64,000 nucleotides of DNA from Arenibacter sp. F26102. GTDB taxonomy: Bacteria; Bacteroidota; Bacteroidia; Flavobacteriales; Flavobacteriaceae. A program made the translations under genes and the position numbers. Positions 26,029-36,343 of this stretch are shown here, piece after piece (the stretch's first letter is position 1; every line of letters begins with the position of its first letter). Under the pieces are notes generated by a model that saw only the letters and a list, made by a program, of their open reading frames with translations, was not told the DNA's origin and ran no database searches. The DNA lies in assembly GCF_023015865.1 (NCBI RefSeq), contig NZ_JALKBC010000007.1, positions 1 through 64,000 on the forward strand, in the 5' to 3' direction.

Positions 26029-29000
26029 ATGAAGCTTAAATTACTTAAAAGCTTTTTGCTATTTGGAACATTTTTATGTTTTGGATTAGCATCAGCTCAA
26101 GAAGTATCAGGTACTGTATCTGATGCAACTGGCCCCTTACCGGGAGCCAGCGTCGTGGTAAAGGGAACTACCAATGGCGCACAGACAGATTTTGATGGAA
26201 ATTTCATTCTTAGTGATGTGGATGCAAGTTCCATCCTTGTTATTAGCTATATCGGCTACAAAACACAAGAGGTCGCGGTAGGTAACCAGACCACTATCAA
26301 CATAATGATGGAGGAAGATGCTCAGGCATTGGCAGAGGTAGTTATCATTGGTTATGGTACTACTACTGTTAAGGATGCCACCGGAGCGGTTTCTGCAGTA
26401 ACTTCAGAAGACTTTAACGGAGGGGTTATTTCCTCGCCTGAACAATTAATTCAAGGAAAAACGGCCGGTGTTCAAATTTCCCAAGGAAGTGGGGAACCTG
26501 GTTCCGGTGTTTCTATTAGGATTAGGGGTACATCGTCGGTTAGGTCCAACAACGATCCATTATTTGTGGTCGATGGTGTTCCACTTCCTTCTGGAGGTAG
26601 TTCCTCTGAAGGAACGGATATAGGTGTTGGTTCTAGTTCGGCTAGAAACCCACTTAGCTTTTTGAACCCAAATGATATAGAAAGCATGAGTATCCTAAAG
26701 GATGCTTCCTCGACCGCTATTTATGGTTCCAGAGGTGCCAATGGGGTAGTAATCATTACGACCAAGAGTGGTAAAGGCGGTGCACAGGGTGGTACCTGGG
26801 AGTTTTCTTCAGATCTAAGTTTTTCATCACCGTCCAACGAATTTGATTTATTGAATAGGAGCGAATTCCTATCTGCTGTTTCTGCCTTTGGTGGAGCAGC
26901 AACGGACTTGGGCAATGATACGGATTGGCAATCTTTAGTCACTAGAAATTCATCTTCGACCAATAATAACCTTGCCTACTCCCAAAATTATGGTTCAGGT
27001 AACGTACGGGCAACTTTTAACTACGGTAAGCAGTTTGGGATAGTTCCAAAATCTTCCCAGGAGCGGGTTACAGGTAGGGTTAATCTTACCCAAAGATTAT
27101 TTGATGATAAATTAAGGTTGGATTTACAAAGTACCATTTCCCGTGTAAATGACGAGGCACCACCATTAAGTGGTAGCGCAGGGTCCACTGGGGATATGTT
27201 GGGTTCTGCCTACTCCGCCAACCCTACTTGGCCAGCCAATAGTTCATTCAATCCGGGAGATAGGATCAACCCGTTGAATTTGTTGGAGAATTGGCAAAGT
27301 TTAACCTATACGGATCGTTTTCTGGTCAATTTTTCAGCTTCCTACGATATTGTGGAGGACTTAACGGCCAAGGCTACTGTGGGTTATGATAAATCCACTT
27401 CTACTCGTGAAGCTGAATTGGGAAGTAAATCCTTTAATGTGGGACGTGGCGCAGGTGGTAATGGTAGGGGCACCATAAACGACCTTGATTTAGAGAATAG
27501 ATTGCTGGAATTGACCCTGACATACAAGAAAGAGTTCGATAATTCGGTATTGGATGTTCTAGGAGGTTTTTCGTATCAGGATTTTAATACCCAAGGTAGA
27601 AATGTTGAAGGTTGGGGATATGGAACTCCAAATTTAAATAATATGGCCAGGAATTTAACCGATGCGGCCAGCAAGATTGAATCGATGATTACAGGCTCTT
27701 ACCAGCAGTATGGATATGCTTCTGGAGGTGATGCCGATCTTTTCGTGAACAGACTTTTTCCAGATCCGAAAACAGACTTTTTGGGAGAGGTAAGCATACC
27801 TGTTAAATCCGTTTTCACTAATACTTTTGACAATACGGATGAATTACAGTCCTTTTTTGCCAGGGCCAATTATAGTATAGCAAGCAAGTATTTGTTTACT
27901 GCAACGGTTAGGGCCGATGGTTCTTCGCGTTTTGGAGGAAACAACCGTTATGGTATTTTCCCTTCCGGAGCTTTTGCTTGGAAAATCAACGAGGAAGATT
28001 TTATGGGCGACGCCATGTCCACCCTAAAGCTTAGGTTAAGCTACGGTATTACTGGTAACCAGGATGGTTTGGGGTATGGTAGGTTCGTTAGAAGGGAACG
28101 ATATTCCACTACGACCAATGGTGATCCAAATATCAGTGATGGTGGAGACGTTAACGTGCCTGGTATTTCTACTGTGGAATTTGCCAATCCCGATTTAAAA
28201 TGGGAGGAAACTACACAATATAACGTAGGTCTGGATTTTGGGTTTTCCAATGATCGCTTTAGTGGGTCAATTGATGTATACCGTAAGGAAACAAGGGATT
28301 TACTGCTTAATATAGAAGCGGCCCAACCTTCTCCTCAGCCTACTTTTTTCCAAAATTTGGATGCAGTGGTGTTGAACCAAGGAGCTGAATTTTCACTTAA
28401 CTATGACATTTTACAAGGAGCAGATTACGGATGGACCGCTGGGTTTAACGTGGCCTACAACAAAAATGAAATTACGGATTTCGATGGGGAGATTGCAGCA
28501 GGAACCATTCGTGGTGCTGGTCTATCCAACGCATTCGCCCAACGCCTGGCCTCTGGACAGCCTTTGTATTCCTTTTATTTAAGGGAGTTTACAGGCTTCG
28601 ATGCTAACGGTAACCCTGTACATGAGGGTGGTGTGGATAACCAACAGTTTGTTGGTAAAAGTGCATTACCGGATTTCACAGGAGGTTTTTCAACCTCGGC
28701 CAATTATAAAAACTGGTCGGCCTCCATGTATTTCAATGGTCAGTTTGGCAACTATATTTACAACAATACCGCCAACGCCTTTTTTACCGGAGGTGCCATT
28801 GGCAGTGGTAATAATGTAACACAAAATGTGGTGGAATTGGCAGGACAGGAAGGTAGATTTGCCGAAGCATCGGTTTCTACTAGATTCTTGGAAAAAGGAG
28901 ATTTTGTAAGATTGCAAACCGCATCCATTTCTTATGACGTTCCTTTAAAAGAAGGCTTGTTCAAGTCTATGAGACTTAGTCTTACCGGTCAGAACCTTTT

Positions 29001-29151
29001 TGTGATTACGGATTATTCCGGTCTTGATCCAGAGGTTAGTGTGGCACCGGCCAGTGCAGCCCTTTTAAATGGGTTGCCTATAGCGGGTATAGACTATAGC
29101 GCCTTTCCGAGACCAAGAACATACACATTAGGATTTAACGTAACTTTTTAA
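26029..29151 (+). CDS. susC: SusC-like TonB-dependent outer-membrane transporter
   Basis: Imports oligosaccharides captured by the SusD partner. The 1,040-residue precursor has a signal peptide ending at LASAQ, a carboxypeptidase-regulatory-like domain (about 25-105, with VKGTTNGAQTDFDGNF), then a plug (VVIIGYGTTTVKDATGAVS, VRIRG-type SIRIRGTSSV, VDGVPLP, LKDASSTAIYGSRGANGVVI) and a 22-strand barrel ending in NVTF. All are diagnostic for SusC/RagA proteins. The gene is 10 bases upstream of susD. Position beside lacI, pgmB, GH65 and GH13 suggests an alpha-glucan substrate. Confidence 0.96.
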   Translation: MKLKLLKSFLLFGTFLCFGLASAQEVSGTVSDATGPLPGASVVVKGTTNGAQTDFDGNFILSDVDASSILVISYIGYKTQEVAVGNQTTINIMMEEDAQALAEVVIIGYGTTTVKDATGAVSAVTSEDFNGGVISSPEQLIQGKTAGVQISQGSGEPGSGVSIRIRGTSSVRSNNDPLFVVDGVPLPSGGSSSEGTDIGVGSSSARNPLSFLNPNDIESMSILKDASSTAIYGSRGANGVVIITTKSGKGGAQGGTWEFSSDLSFSSPSNEFDLLNRSEFLSAVSAFGGAATDLGNDTDWQSLVTRNSSSTNNNLAYSQNYGSGNVRATFNYGKQFGIVPKSSQERVTGRVNLTQRLFDDKLRLDLQSTISRVNDEAPPLSGSAGSTGDMLGSAYSANPTWPANSSFNPGDRINPLNLLENWQSLTYTDRFLVNFSASYDIVEDLTAKATVGYDKSTSTREAELGSKSFNVGRGAGGNGRGTINDLDLENRLLELTLTYKKEFDNSVLDVLGGFSYQDFNTQGRNVEGWGYGTPNLNNMARNLTDAASKIESMITGSYQQYGYASGGDADLFVNRLFPDPKTDFLGEVSIPVKSVFTNTFDNTDELQSFFARANYSIASKYLFTATVRADGSSRFGGNNRYGIFPSGAFAWKINEEDFMGDAMSTLKLRLSYGITGNQDGLGYGRFVRRERYSTTTNGDPNISDGGDVNVPGISTVEFANPDLKWEETTQYNVGLDFGFSNDRFSGSIDVYRKETRDLLLNIEAAQPSPQPTFFQNLDAVVLNQGAEFSLNYDILQGADYGWTAGFNVAYNKNEITDFDGEIAAGTIRGAGLSNAFAQRLASGQPLYSFYLREFTGFDANGNPVHEGGVDNQQFVGKSALPDFTGGFSTSANYKNWSASMYFNGQFGNYIYNNTANAFFTGGAIGSGNNVTQNVVELAGQEGRFAEASVSTRFLEKGDFVRLQTASISYDVPLKEGLFKSMRLSLTGQNLFVITDYSGLDPEVSVAPASAALLNGLPIAGIDYSAFPRPRTYTLGFNVTF

Positions 29152-29161
29152 TCATAGCATT

Positions 29162-30718
29162 ATGAACATACAAAAATATATGAAACCCGTTTTCGGCTCC
29201 ATATTCGTGTTGGTAGGCCTTGTTGCCTGTACCAATCTGGAGATAGAAGAAACGGATTCGATCATAAGTACAGCAACCGATGGCGGCTTTACACCGGTGG
29301 CCAATCCGGCTTCCTCTCTTAGTGACCTTTACAACAAAGTGGGTGGCGACTTTGCAACTCAGGAAACCATGTACGCCATGTCCGAGGTTACTACGGATGA
29401 GCTGTTGATACCAACGCGTGGAACTGACTGGGGCGATAATGGGATATGGAGACAGTTGCATACCCATACCTGGACCCCTGCGCATTTATTTATTAAGAAT
29501 GCATGGAACAATTTAAATCAGAATGTATTTAGGGCTTCCGAAATTATAGAAAGTAATCCAGATGCGGCAGTATTGGCTGAAGCCAAATATTTAAGGGCCT
29601 TTAATATGTTTTTTCTGATGGACTTTTTTGCTTCCGTACCCTTTAGGGAAGTGGATGAAGGTCCTGATGTTAATCCAAAAGTGCTAACCAGAAGTGAAGC
29701 TTTTAGCTTTGTGGAGGCCGATTTGTTGGCGGCATTGCCGGGATTGCCAGATGGAAGTCCAGGTACCGCCAATACAGGTACCGCCACCAAGGCAGCGGCA
29801 AATTTTCTTTTGGCAAAAATGTATCTAAATGCTCATATTTACAATGGGGGTACTGTTGATGCCGCAAATATGCAAAAGGTTATCGATGCTGTAGATGATA
29901 TTGCGGCTCAAGGTTTTGCCATAGAAAATGGATATTTTCAAATATTCGAATCCTCGGATGATAATGAGACCATTTTCTTTTTGAATAGTGATATTGGGGC
30001 GAGGATTTGGAATAGTATGCATTATAATATGAACTCTCCGGATAATACTGGCGGAGGCTGGAACGGATTTTCTACCCTGGCCGAATTCTACGACTCTTTT
30101 GAAGGTGATCCCAACTCCAATTATGTGGGTGATGGTCAAGAAGAACGAAGAGGTTGGGTACCTGATGCTTCCAATGCCAACAATGTTAATTTAGGTCTTG
30201 GATACGGCTTTTTAATCAATCAGCAGTACAATGAAGACGGTACTAAATTAAAAAATAGACAGGGTGGAGATCTAATATTGAAAAAAGAGTTGACCTCCTT
30301 GGTAGGTAATGGAGAAGCCGACGGTATCAGAATTCTTAAATACCATCCAAATGACGGGGGAGAAATTAACTCTTTTAGAAAGCACCAGATTCTTTTTAGA
30401 TATTCCGATGCCCATTTAATGAAGGCTGAGGCTATGATGCGTATGGGTGGAGACCCAACGGCTATGGTCAATACATTACGACAGGCTAGGACCGATACCC
30501 CAGATTTACCCAGTGTAACCGAGGATGTATTACTGGCAGAAAGAGGTAGGGAGTTGTTTATTGAGTTTTGGAGAAGGAACGATTTGGTAAGATTTGATAA
30601 ATTCACCGCACCTTGGAGCTTAAAAGAGGTAAGTGGAGATCCAAATTTAAATCTTTTCCCAATTCCAGAAACTGCATTGCTTTCCAATCCCAATTTGGTT
30701 CAGAACCCTGGATACTAA
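29162..30718 (+). CDS. susD: SusD/RagB family outer-membrane glycan-binding lipoprotein
   Basis: Surface lipoprotein that captures oligosaccharide and forms the lid of the SusC transporter. In the 518-residue precursor the lipobox GLVACTN places the acylated cysteine at residue 23. The helical repeats of the family (ASEIIESNPDAAVLAEAKYLRAFNMF as adjacent blocks, KAAANFLLAKMYLNAH) and the C-terminal LLAERGRELFIEFWRRNDLVRF are clear. Ten bases separate it from susC. No SusE/SusF-type lipoprotein follows; instead a strong terminator lies at 30749-30784. Confidence 0.95.
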   Translation: MNIQKYMKPVFGSIFVLVGLVACTNLEIEETDSIISTATDGGFTPVANPASSLSDLYNKVGGDFATQETMYAMSEVTTDELLIPTRGTDWGDNGIWRQLHTHTWTPAHLFIKNAWNNLNQNVFRASEIIESNPDAAVLAEAKYLRAFNMFFLMDFFASVPFREVDEGPDVNPKVLTRSEAFSFVEADLLAALPGLPDGSPGTANTGTATKAAANFLLAKMYLNAHIYNGGTVDAANMQKVIDAVDDIAAQGFAIENGYFQIFESSDDNETIFFLNSDIGARIWNSMHYNMNSPDNTGGGWNGFSTLAEFYDSFEGDPNSNYVGDGQEERRGWVPDASNANNVNLGLGYGFLINQQYNEDGTKLKNRQGGDLILKKELTSLVGNGEADGIRILKYHPNDGGEINSFRKHQILFRYSDAHLMKAEAMMRMGGDPTAMVNTLRQARTDTPDLPSVTEDVLLAERGRELFIEFWRRNDLVRFDKFTAPWSLKEVSGDPNLNLFPIPETALLSNPNLVQNPGY

Positions 30719-30748
30719 GAATTAAGTTTAAGTAATTTATATAATGTA

Positions 30749-30784
30749 AAAGAGGGCTGTTCATTTGAACAGCCCTCTTTTTAT
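30749..30784 (+). terminator. Intrinsic terminator after susD
   Basis: A 12-bp perfect stem (AGAGGGCTGTTC / GAACAGCCCTCT) with a four-base loop, preceded by A-rich and followed by T-rich sequence (TTTTTATTTT), so it can work in both directions. It ends the susC-susD transcript and probably that of the convergent symporter gene. Confidence 0.9.
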
Positions 30785-30924
30785 TTTCTATGGGTCATAA
30801 ACCTACGATTCGGTACAATCTATGTGCAAAAGGTTGATTATCCCCAAATCCCACACCCACAATAACCAAAGAAGGTATCTACTTTGTTTTAGTACAACAC
30901 TCTTTTGATTGTCAGTCAATCCTA

Positions 30925-32577
30925 TTATTTGGCAAAAAAGATATAGATTCCAATTACTATAACTATTACGGCGAGCCCTACATGATTTACATATTTATAG
31001 GGTTCAATGGAAACTTGCTTGGTATATTCCAATTCAAAAGGTTCCTTTCTGGGGTAAAACTTACCTATAAGAAGCATGATTCCCGCATTGGTCACAAATA
31101 AAATAGCCATTATGTGTAAATAGTGGGGATAAGCATCAGCTTCCACCAATTTCAATGCCGCAGGATCGGTAATTCCAGAGGCTTTGGCCGATTCCAACGC
31201 CTTTTCCACAAACTGACCTTTAAGGATAAACTGACTTATAATATATAATAAGGATCCCGAAAATATGCCTATTTTGGCAGCAATGGCAGGGACTCTTTTT
31301 GTTAAATATCCAACTACGATGATAGTAAAGATCGGGATACTATATATACCATTTATTTCCTGTAGGTAATTAAAAAGACTTCCTGCATTGGCAATCAAGG
31401 GAGCAATGAACATGGCAGCCAGGGCTAGACAAATACCAAAAATCTTACCGTACTTAACTACTGTTTTTTCAGGGGCCTCTTTATTAATGTGCTGCTTGTA
31501 GATATCTATACCGAATAAGGTCACCGAACTGTTTAGGACACTATTAAAGGAGCTTAAAATGGCTCCAAAAAGTACAGCGGCAAAAAATCCGACCAAAGGT
31601 TTGGGTAAAACAGCCCTTACCAGTTCCGGATAAGCAAGGTCGCTGGATGCCAGTCCGCCATCAAAATAGTGATAGGCGATCATTCCTGGCAATACCAAAA
31701 TTAAAGGTCCCAGAATCTTTAAAAAAGAGGCCAATAACAATCCTTTTTGACCCTCTGCCAAATTTTTAGCTCCTAAAGCCCTTTGAATGATCTGTTGGTT
31801 GGTACCCCAATAAAAAAGTTGAACAAGCATCATACCAGTGAAAATTGTGGAAAATGGTACTTCCTGTCCCGTTTCACCCGTTGAGTCGAATCTTGCGGCA
31901 TCCGAGCTAATTAGATTATCAAGACCAGTCAACATATTGCCGTCCCCAATAGCCATCAAACCAAAAATTGGGATAAGAATACCACCAACAATAAGACCAA
32001 CAGCATTAATACTATCTGAAACAGCTACAGCCTTTAATCCTCCAAAAACTGCATATATAGAACCTATTATTCCAATTCCCCAGATACAAAGAATCAAGGC
32101 CGTTGTTTCTGAAACACCCAAAAGTTCCGGAACATTGAACATGCCACTTATTGCCACCGATCCGGAATACAGGATAACCGGCAATAGTACTACCACATAC
32201 CCTGTAAGAAATAATCCTGAGGTAATGGTTTTTGTAGTGATATCAAATCTTTTCGCCAGAAATTGGGGAATTGTGGTGAGTCCTCCTTTTAAATACCTAG
32301 GTAATAAAAAAACGGCAGTAACTACCATGGCAATAGCCGCCAATGTTTCCCATGCCATAACAGATAAACCGTCCGTATAGGCACTTCCATTAAGACCAAC
32401 TATTTGTTCGGTGGAAAGGTTGGTAAGAAGTAATGAACCCGCAATTACTCCAGCGGTGAGGCTTCTGCCTCCCAAAAAATAACCGTCAGAGGAATTTTCA
32501 TCGGTTTTTCGGGTAGCTAGATAGGCAATAAGGGCAACCAAAAGGGTAAAGCCCACAAAAGAAAGAATTCCTAACAT
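30925..32577 (-). CDS. Sodium:solute symporter (SSS family, SGLT-like)
   Basis: A 550-residue inner-membrane protein with about fourteen hydrophobic helices. SDGYFLGGRSLTAGVIAGSL at residues 29-48 and NLSTEQIVGLNGSAY (about 53-67) are signatures of the SGLT branch, which imports sugars or related solutes with sodium. It converges with susD and would be the only inner-membrane sugar importer in this locus; no MFS maltose transporter is present where other flavobacterial maltose loci have one. The solute is inferred, not shown. Confidence 0.9.
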   Translation of the reverse strand: MLGILSFVGFTLLVALIAYLATRKTDENSSDGYFLGGRSLTAGVIAGSLLLTNLSTEQIVGLNGSAYTDGLSVMAWETLAAIAMVVTAVFLLPRYLKGGLTTIPQFLAKRFDITTKTITSGLFLTGYVVVLLPVILYSGSVAISGMFNVPELLGVSETTALILCIWGIGIIGSIYAVFGGLKAVAVSDSINAVGLIVGGILIPIFGLMAIGDGNMLTGLDNLISSDAARFDSTGETGQEVPFSTIFTGMMLVQLFYWGTNQQIIQRALGAKNLAEGQKGLLLASFLKILGPLILVLPGMIAYHYFDGGLASSDLAYPELVRAVLPKPLVGFFAAVLFGAILSSFNSVLNSSVTLFGIDIYKQHINKEAPEKTVVKYGKIFGICLALAAMFIAPLIANAGSLFNYLQEINGIYSIPIFTIIVVGYLTKRVPAIAAKIGIFSGSLLYIISQFILKGQFVEKALESAKASGITDPAALKLVEADAYPHYLHIMAILFVTNAGIMLLIGKFYPRKEPFELEYTKQVSIEPYKYVNHVGLAVIVIVIGIYIFFAK

Positions 32578-32986
32578 TATAAATAAAGTTTAATTGATTG
32601 GGCTAAATATATTGGATTATTTATAATATTCGGCAAGCATAATTAATTTATCACAAAATCACCCCCCAAGAAATATCAAATTACTATCATAAAATCGCAA
32701 ATAAATATCAATTATTAACAGCGGCGGCAAGGTAATTTATTGAACTTTAGTTATCTTGGTCTTAAATTTTAAAAATTGATTTTTCTCTCTTTGGATACCG
32801 GTCTGCTTAACCATTTTAAATCTTATGAATTGTGGTCAATGTGGGAGTTTTTTGTAGAAACTACTATTCCTTGTGACGCGTAGATAAAATTGTTGGGTAA
32901 TGGATTGAATCTTTAAAGTGGTGAAAAGGCATAGAATACTATAAAGGTATTTTAGGCTGTCTTAAAAAAAATAATCACAAAGATAT
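32578..32986. other. Divergent intergenic region, no gene
   Basis: About 409 AT-rich bases between the divergent symporter and FG-GAP genes. I see no reading frame of note, RNA gene or clear operator; promoters of both genes must lie here. Confidence 0.5.
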
Positions 32987-35900
32987 ATGGGTAAACTAAA
33001 TGTAAGGGTAAGCCTTATTTTATTGGTATTGCTATCGTTGGGTTCCTGTTCCCAAAAAAAAGAGGTTGATAAAACGACAGAAATGAAGGAGGAGACCCTA
33101 TTCTCCTTATTGGCTTCCGAAAAAACGGGAATCGACTTTGTAAACAAAGTGGTAAACCAGAAAAATTTTAACATTTTTAAATACAGAAATTTCTACAATG
33201 GAGGAGGCGTTGCCATTGGTGACATTAATAACGATGGCCTTCCCGATATATATCTTACCGGAAATATGGTCCCCAATAAGTTGTATTTAAACAAGGGTGG
33301 CTTAAAATTTGAAGATATTTCTGCAGCGGCAGGGGTTGAGGGCAACAAGCCGTGGTCTACAGGGGTAACCATGGTAGATATTAATAATGACGGATTTCTG
33401 GACCTATATGTGAGTAATGCCGGAAATATGGAGGGCAATAACCATGATAATGATCTGTACATAAATAATGGTGACCTTACTTTCACCGAAAAGGCAACTG
33501 AGTACAATTTGGCGAAGACCGGTTTTTCTACCCATGCCTCATTCTTTGATTATGATAAGGATGGTGACCTGGATGCTTATATCTTAAATAATAGCAATGT
33601 GCCAGTTAGTAGTTTGGGCTATGCTGAGCAAAGAGAGGTAAGGGCCCAGGATTGGGCGGGAGTTCCAGATATATTTAAAGGTGTAGGGGATATGCTCTTA
33701 AGAAATGACAACGGTAAATTTGTGGATGTTAGCGAAGAAGCCGGTATTTATGGTAGTTTAATTGGTTTTGGACTAGGGGTTATGGTCAGTGATATCAACG
33801 GAGATCTCTATCCTGACATCTACGTTTCAAACGATTTTTATGAAAGGGATTACCTCTATATTAATCAAAAAGATGGGACCTTCAAGGAGGAAATTGAACA
33901 ATGGACCTCCCACTTAAGTTTATCGGCTATGGGTATAGATATGGCCGATATAAACAATGACGGATTTGCCGATATCTTTATTACGGACATGCTTCCCGAA
34001 GGGGATCAAAGAGTAAAATCGGTTATGGAGTTTGAAGGATACAATGTGTTTAAATTAAAGCAGAGTAAGGATTTTTATCAACAGTACATTCAAAATACCT
34101 TGCAGTTGAACAATGGGAACAATTCGTTTTCCGAAGTAGCCTATTACAGTGGGGTAGCCAAAACCGATTGGAGCTGGGCCGGTCTATTATTTGATATGGA
34201 TAATGACGGATTAAAGGATATTTACATTACCAACGGCATAAATCACGATTTGACAGACTTGGATTTTGTGGACTTTTTTGCCAATGAAATTATCCAGAAA
34301 ATGGCGCTTACCGGAGAGAAACAATCCATAGACTCCATTATTGCGAAAATGCCCATTGCACCACAACCCAATTACGCTTATAGGAACAAAGGAGATATAA
34401 CATTCTCCAATGAAACCAAAAAGTGGGGCTTGGATTTGCCCAGTATGTCCAACGGTGCGGCATACGGAGATTTGGACAATGACGGGGATCTGGATATAGT
34501 GGTCAATAATGTAAATATGCAAGCATTTATATATGAGAACCACAGCGATAAAAAGTCGGAAAACAATTATCTTAAATTAAAATTTGAAGGAAGTGGGGCC
34601 AATCAATTTGCCATTGGAACCACGGTGAAACTTTTTTTTGACAATCAAGTCATAGTACAGGAATTGATGCCTTCCAGAGGGTTTCAATCCTCCGTAGATT
34701 ATGTTATGACCATTGGTTTGGGCAAGAATGCCACCATAGATTCCATGCAGGTAATTTGGCCGGATGATCGTACCCAAAAATTTAATAATATTAAGGCAAA
34801 TCAATTCCTCACCCTCAAAAATTCTGAAGCCCTGGATATATTTGTTCCCAATAAAAAAACAATTACGAATCCACTGCTCAGAGAATTGGGCAATTCCAAA
34901 CTCTTAGTACATAAAGAGAATAATTACAATGACTTTGATTATGAGGGTCTTATCTCTAAAATGCTTTCCCAAGAAGGGCCGGCTCTAACGGTAGCCGACG
35001 TAAATGGTGACGGCAATGAAGATGTTTTTATTGGAGGCGGAGCCAACCAGGCCGGAATACTCTATCTTCATGATGGTAAGGGTGTATTAACACCTACCAG
35101 ACAAAAAGCTTTTGAAAAGGATGGGGCCCTGGAGGATACCGCTGCAGCATTTTTGGACGTAGATGGTGATGGGGATATGGATCTTATGGTAGGAAATGGA
35201 GGTAATCAGGTTGGGGATGAAAAACACTATCGTGCAAGGCTCTATATTAATAATGGAAAGGGGATTTTTGAAGCTTCAAATTCAATTTTGCCAAGTACCT
35301 TTAAAAATATTGCCGTAATAGCTCCCCAAGATTTTGATAATGATGGTGACATGGACGTATTTATCGGGTCCAGAAGTGTTGTTGGAAATTATGGCTTGGA
35401 TCCGGACCATTTGTTTTTGGAAAATAACGGTGACGGCACTTTTGGAGACGCCACGGAACGTTTGGCATACGACACCAAGCAAGCTGGGATGATAACGGAC
35501 GCCATTTGGGTTGATATCGATGGCGATGAAAAGAAAGATTTAATAACCGTTGCCGATTGGGGAAAACCCATAATTTATAAGAATTCCGGTAAACGATTAT
35601 CAAAAATAAACACGGCATTGGATAGCCTAAGCGGATGGTGGAATGCTATTAGTGCCGAGGATTTGGACAACGATGGCGATTATGATCTAATTCTGGGAAA
35701 TCAAGGGAGTAATGTGCCCTATTCCTGTTCCAAAGCCAATCCCATGAAATTGTGGATAAATGATTTTGATAACAATGGGACCATAGAACAGATTACCACT
35801 CGTAATTTTGAAGGAAAGGACTATCCCATTCATCAAAAGAAGGAACTAACTACGCAAATGGTAGCCCTGAAAAAGCAGAACCTTAAATCCTCCGAATACG

Positions 35901-36343
35901 CCAAAAGAACTATAGACGAATTATTTTCAAATGACAACTTTAGCAATACTATTGTCAAGGAAGGTACCGTACAAGAATCCGTAATCGCAATAAATGAAGG
36001 GGGAGGAAAATTTACTATTAAGAAATTGCCGGGGAGGGTACAATTGTCTTGTGTTTGCGGTATTACATGTGCCGATGTCAACAATGATGGTTATTTGGAC
36101 CTAATAATGGGGGGTAATAATTTTGAATTCAAGCCTCAATACTCGCGTCTTGATGCCAATTTTGGAAGTATTCTTTTAGGAAATGATAAGCTCGACTTTG
36201 AATGGCAAAATTACGATGAAAGTGGATTTTTTATTAAAGAGGAGGTGAAAAATATTGAACAGTTCAAGGATAAAAATGGAAAACGATTTGTCATTGTTGC
36301 CATTAATGATAACAAACCAAAAGTATTTGCGCTGGATGAGTAG
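32987..36343 (+). CDS. Large FG-GAP/VCBS-repeat lipoprotein with ASPIC/UnbV domain (CRTAC1 family), copy 1
   Basis: A 1,118-residue exported lipoprotein (lipobox LLSLGSC, Cys21). It is built of beta-propeller repeats with calcium-binding turns of the type DINNDGLPDIYLTGN, DINNDGFLDLYVSN and DLDNDGDLDIVVNN, with an ASPIC/UnbV domain around residues 530-608 (IGTTVKLFFDNQ ... SRGFQSSVDYVMTIGLG ... VIWPDDRTQ). A second propeller follows. The function is unknown; such proteins are common at the surface of marine Bacteroidota and often sit near SusC/D pairs. The next gene encodes a paralogue, overlapping by eight bases, so both are co-translated. Confidence 0.9.
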   Translation: MGKLNVRVSLILLVLLSLGSCSQKKEVDKTTEMKEETLFSLLASEKTGIDFVNKVVNQKNFNIFKYRNFYNGGGVAIGDINNDGLPDIYLTGNMVPNKLYLNKGGLKFEDISAAAGVEGNKPWSTGVTMVDINNDGFLDLYVSNAGNMEGNNHDNDLYINNGDLTFTEKATEYNLAKTGFSTHASFFDYDKDGDLDAYILNNSNVPVSSLGYAEQREVRAQDWAGVPDIFKGVGDMLLRNDNGKFVDVSEEAGIYGSLIGFGLGVMVSDINGDLYPDIYVSNDFYERDYLYINQKDGTFKEEIEQWTSHLSLSAMGIDMADINNDGFADIFITDMLPEGDQRVKSVMEFEGYNVFKLKQSKDFYQQYIQNTLQLNNGNNSFSEVAYYSGVAKTDWSWAGLLFDMDNDGLKDIYITNGINHDLTDLDFVDFFANEIIQKMALTGEKQSIDSIIAKMPIAPQPNYAYRNKGDITFSNETKKWGLDLPSMSNGAAYGDLDNDGDLDIVVNNVNMQAFIYENHSDKKSENNYLKLKFEGSGANQFAIGTTVKLFFDNQVIVQELMPSRGFQSSVDYVMTIGLGKNATIDSMQVIWPDDRTQKFNNIKANQFLTLKNSEALDIFVPNKKTITNPLLRELGNSKLLVHKENNYNDFDYEGLISKMLSQEGPALTVADVNGDGNEDVFIGGGANQAGILYLHDGKGVLTPTRQKAFEKDGALEDTAAAFLDVDGDGDMDLMVGNGGNQVGDEKHYRARLYINNGKGIFEASNSILPSTFKNIAVIAPQDFDNDGDMDVFIGSRSVVGNYGLDPDHLFLENNGDGTFGDATERLAYDTKQAGMITDAIWVDIDGDEKKDLITVADWGKPIIYKNSGKRLSKINTALDSLSGWWNAISAEDLDNDGDYDLILGNQGSNVPYSCSKANPMKLWINDFDNNGTIEQITTRNFEGKDYPIHQKKELTTQMVALKKQNLKSSEYAKRTIDELFSNDNFSNTIVKEGTVQESVIAINEGGGKFTIKKLPGRVQLSCVCGITCADVNNDGYLDLIMGGNNFEFKPQYSRLDANFGSILLGNDKLDFEWQNYDESGFFIKEEVKNIEQFKDKNGKRFVIVAINDNKPKVFALDE

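Noticed and set aside
31838-32380. 180-codon plus-strand frame
   Set aside because: Antisense shadow of the sodium:solute symporter gene; composition reflects the reverse of membrane helices.
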